NCBI GenBank assembly: GCA_016928495.1 | Contig: JAFGKQ010000185.1 | Span: 1 to 6,371, forward strand | Direction: 5' to 3' | Source: Candidatus Fermentibacterales bacterium | Lineage (GTDB): Bacteria > Fermentibacterota > Fermentibacteria > Fermentibacterales > JAFGKQ01 | Length of the DNA: 6,371 bases | Shown here: piece after piece, positions 5,321 to 6,371 of the stretch | Numbering within the stretch: position 1 is the stretch's first letter | Layout: each line of letters starts with the position of its first letter | Program-made: the position numbers and the translations under genes | Notes under the pieces: generated by a model | Told to the model about the DNA's origin: nothing | Database searches by the model: none | Seen by the model: only the letters and a program-made list of their open reading frames with translations

Positions 5321-6371
5321 CGAAGAGCACGTTCCTCTCGGCCAGCCTGTCCAGGATGAAGCGGTAGCACGCGTCCGACATGCCTACGGTCTGGGGAGTC
5401 GCGATGCCTGTCTCGCTCCAGAGGCCCGCCGCGAGCAACCGGACCCCGGCGGTGCATGTGTAGCCCGTCGTCCTGGCCATCGAGGTCGTGCGGGAGACGG
5501 AGTCGTACTCGTCCAGCATCTCCCATGCGACGGAAGCTGCGCGACCGGCCGCGTCCGTTCCCGTAGCGATGACCCTGAGGGCGGTGAGGTCCCGCTCGCC
5601 CTCGCCGAGGTGCCAGGCGGGAATGAGGAGGCGCCCCGTCAGCTCCAGGGGCGAGACGCTGTGCCCGGCCACCTCCAGGGGCTCGCTGCTCAGCAGACCG
5701 GCATCGAGCAGGACCTGTACGCGCTCGCGATGCCCGGGATACCTGAGTGTCTTCTCTATCATGCTCTCCAGGCCGAGATCTACTCCCTCCTGCAGCAGTG
5801 TGCGGAGGGTGTCCGTGAGGAAGCCCTCGAGCGTGCCGACTCCGTCGAAATCCATCAGCTCGGGCTCCGAGAGCGCTGGAAGCGTGACCAGCGCGCCGTC
5901 CCTTATCAGCCTGGCCGGCCTGACGTACTCCTCGAGCACGTCCACGGGGGAGAAGGGCGCCTTGTACTGCCACGGAAGGCGGCGCTCCCGGGGAAGCCCT
6001 CCGACGTAGCACTCGAAGACCCTGATCCTCGAGAGCAGCTTCCGGCACCTGCCGAAGAACAGGTTGGTGCATCCCGGTGCTATCCCGAAGTCGACCAGGC
6101 ACCTGCAGCTCCCGCGCTTCGCGAGCTCCTGGAGCTGCATGGGATCCTGCTCGAAGAAGGAGATGTCCACTACGTCCTTGCCGGCTTCGAGGACGGCGGC
6201 CAGCGTCCGGAAGCCCATGAAGCCCGGAACCGCCCCGACCGCTATATCGCAATCCCTGACAGCATCCGACACGGCGCCTTCACGCAGCAGGTCCGACTGG
6301 ACGGCCGCTACCCCGGGAGCCCTGGAGACGGCCGCATCGAGCGAGTCCCCGGAGTTGTCATATATGGTGAC
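5295..6371 (-). CDS. saccharopine dehydrogenase-like NAD(P)-dependent oxidoreductase (5' end off the window)
   Basis: The frame stays open to the right edge (358 residues), so a GTG at 6272 is only an internal codon. The first 33 extra residues (VTIYDNSGDSLDAAV onward) supply the second strand of a Rossmann fold, with an acidic residue (D5 of the fragment) where NAD-binding enzymes hold the adenosine ribose. The GxGxxG strand, about 25-35 residues, should lie just beyond the edge. Next come DCDIAVGAVPGFMG, the VDISFF strand and VDFGIAPGCTN, a motif of the saccharopine dehydrogenase/lysine 6-dehydrogenase superfamily. The C-terminal domain has YVGGLP, FSPVDVLEEY, PARLIRDG and GTLEGFLTDTLRTLL, as in lysine dehydrogenase-like members. 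These enzymes act on amino-acid or imine substrates in the cytoplasm; this one's substrate cannot be told. It is the first visible gene of the overlapping operon and ends 26 (or 14) bp inside the next gene. Confidence 0.87.
   Translation of the reverse strand, partial: VTIYDNSGDSLDAAVSRAPGVAAVQSDLLREGAVSDAVRDCDIAVGAVPGFMGFRTLAAVLEAGKDVVDISFFEQDPMQLQELAKRGSCRCLVDFGIAPGCTNLFFGRCRKLLSRIRVFECYVGGLPRERRLPWQYKAPFSPVDVLEEYVRPARLIRDGALVTLPALSEPELMDFDGVGTLEGFLTDTLRTLLQEGVDLGLESMIEKTLRYPGHRERVQVLLDAGLLSSEPLEVAGHSVSPLELTGRLLIPAWHLGEGERDLTALRVIATGTDAAGRAASVAWEMLDEYDSVSRTTSMARTTGYTCTAGVRLLAAGLWSETGIATPQTVGMSDACYRFILDRLAERNVLFDGGRLETG
5313..5318 (-). promoter_or_regulatory. Shine-Dalgarno favouring a TTG start at 5308
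   Basis: On the minus strand GGAGGG lies 4 nt before TTG (5308-5306), the alternative start of the flavin-binding protein gene. The same bases follow directly on the ATG at 5320, so they cannot serve that start. This site sits inside the last codons of the upstream dehydrogenase gene. Confidence 0.5.

Noticed and set aside
5305-6252. Minus-strand open frame (315 codons) in a second frame of the dehydrogenase gene
   Set aside because: Arg/Gly-rich shadow; the other frame holds the clear saccharopine dehydrogenase-like motifs.
5295-6272. Complete dehydrogenase starting at GTG 6272
   Set aside because: The frame continues without a stop to the window edge and those residues fit the Rossmann fold, so the gene is truncated by the window.

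Overview
The window is GC-rich, clearly above 60% G+C by eye, and almost entirely coding. It looks like chromosomal DNA of a Gram-negative-type bacterium. An RND (HAE1-type) efflux pump subunit and two proteins with export signals suggest an envelope with a periplasm. The glutamine synthetase is the short GSI-alpha type rather than the adenylylated proteobacterial type. AGG for arginine and ATA for isoleucine are used freely despite the high GC. Together this suggests a poorly cultured lineage, perhaps a candidate phylum near the FCB group, but that placement is inference and weak.

Plus strand, left part: the window opens inside an RND transporter permease gene (1-1437, 5' end missing). A 70-bp gap follows. 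It holds a possible promoter (TTGACA at 1448-1453) and a ribosome-binding site that could fold into a small hairpin. Then comes a complete GSI-alpha glutamine synthetase gene, glnA (1508-2839).

Minus strand, right part, read from the right edge leftward: a saccharopine/lysine-dehydrogenase-like NAD(P) enzyme (5' end off the window, stop at 5295), a small FMN-binding PNPOx-fold protein, a secreted protein with seven repeats that probably forms one beta-propeller, and a probably exported COG1237-type metallo-beta-lactamase-fold hydrolase. All four reading frames overlap the next one (26 or 14 bp, then ATGA, then GTGA), so they very likely form one translationally coupled operon whose promoter lies beyond the right edge. 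I see no known pathway that joins these four products.

The two strands converge at 2836-2839, where glnA and the metallo-hydrolase gene share one CTAG palindrome as overlapping stop codons. A short inverted repeat lies just 3' of each stop, inside the other gene. No noncoding base is left between 1508 and 6371. I saw no tRNA, rRNA, CRISPR array, insertion sequence or classical U-tract terminator.

The parts most worth a second look are the compact convergent junction with its paired hairpins, and the coupled secreted propeller/metallo-hydrolase pair.
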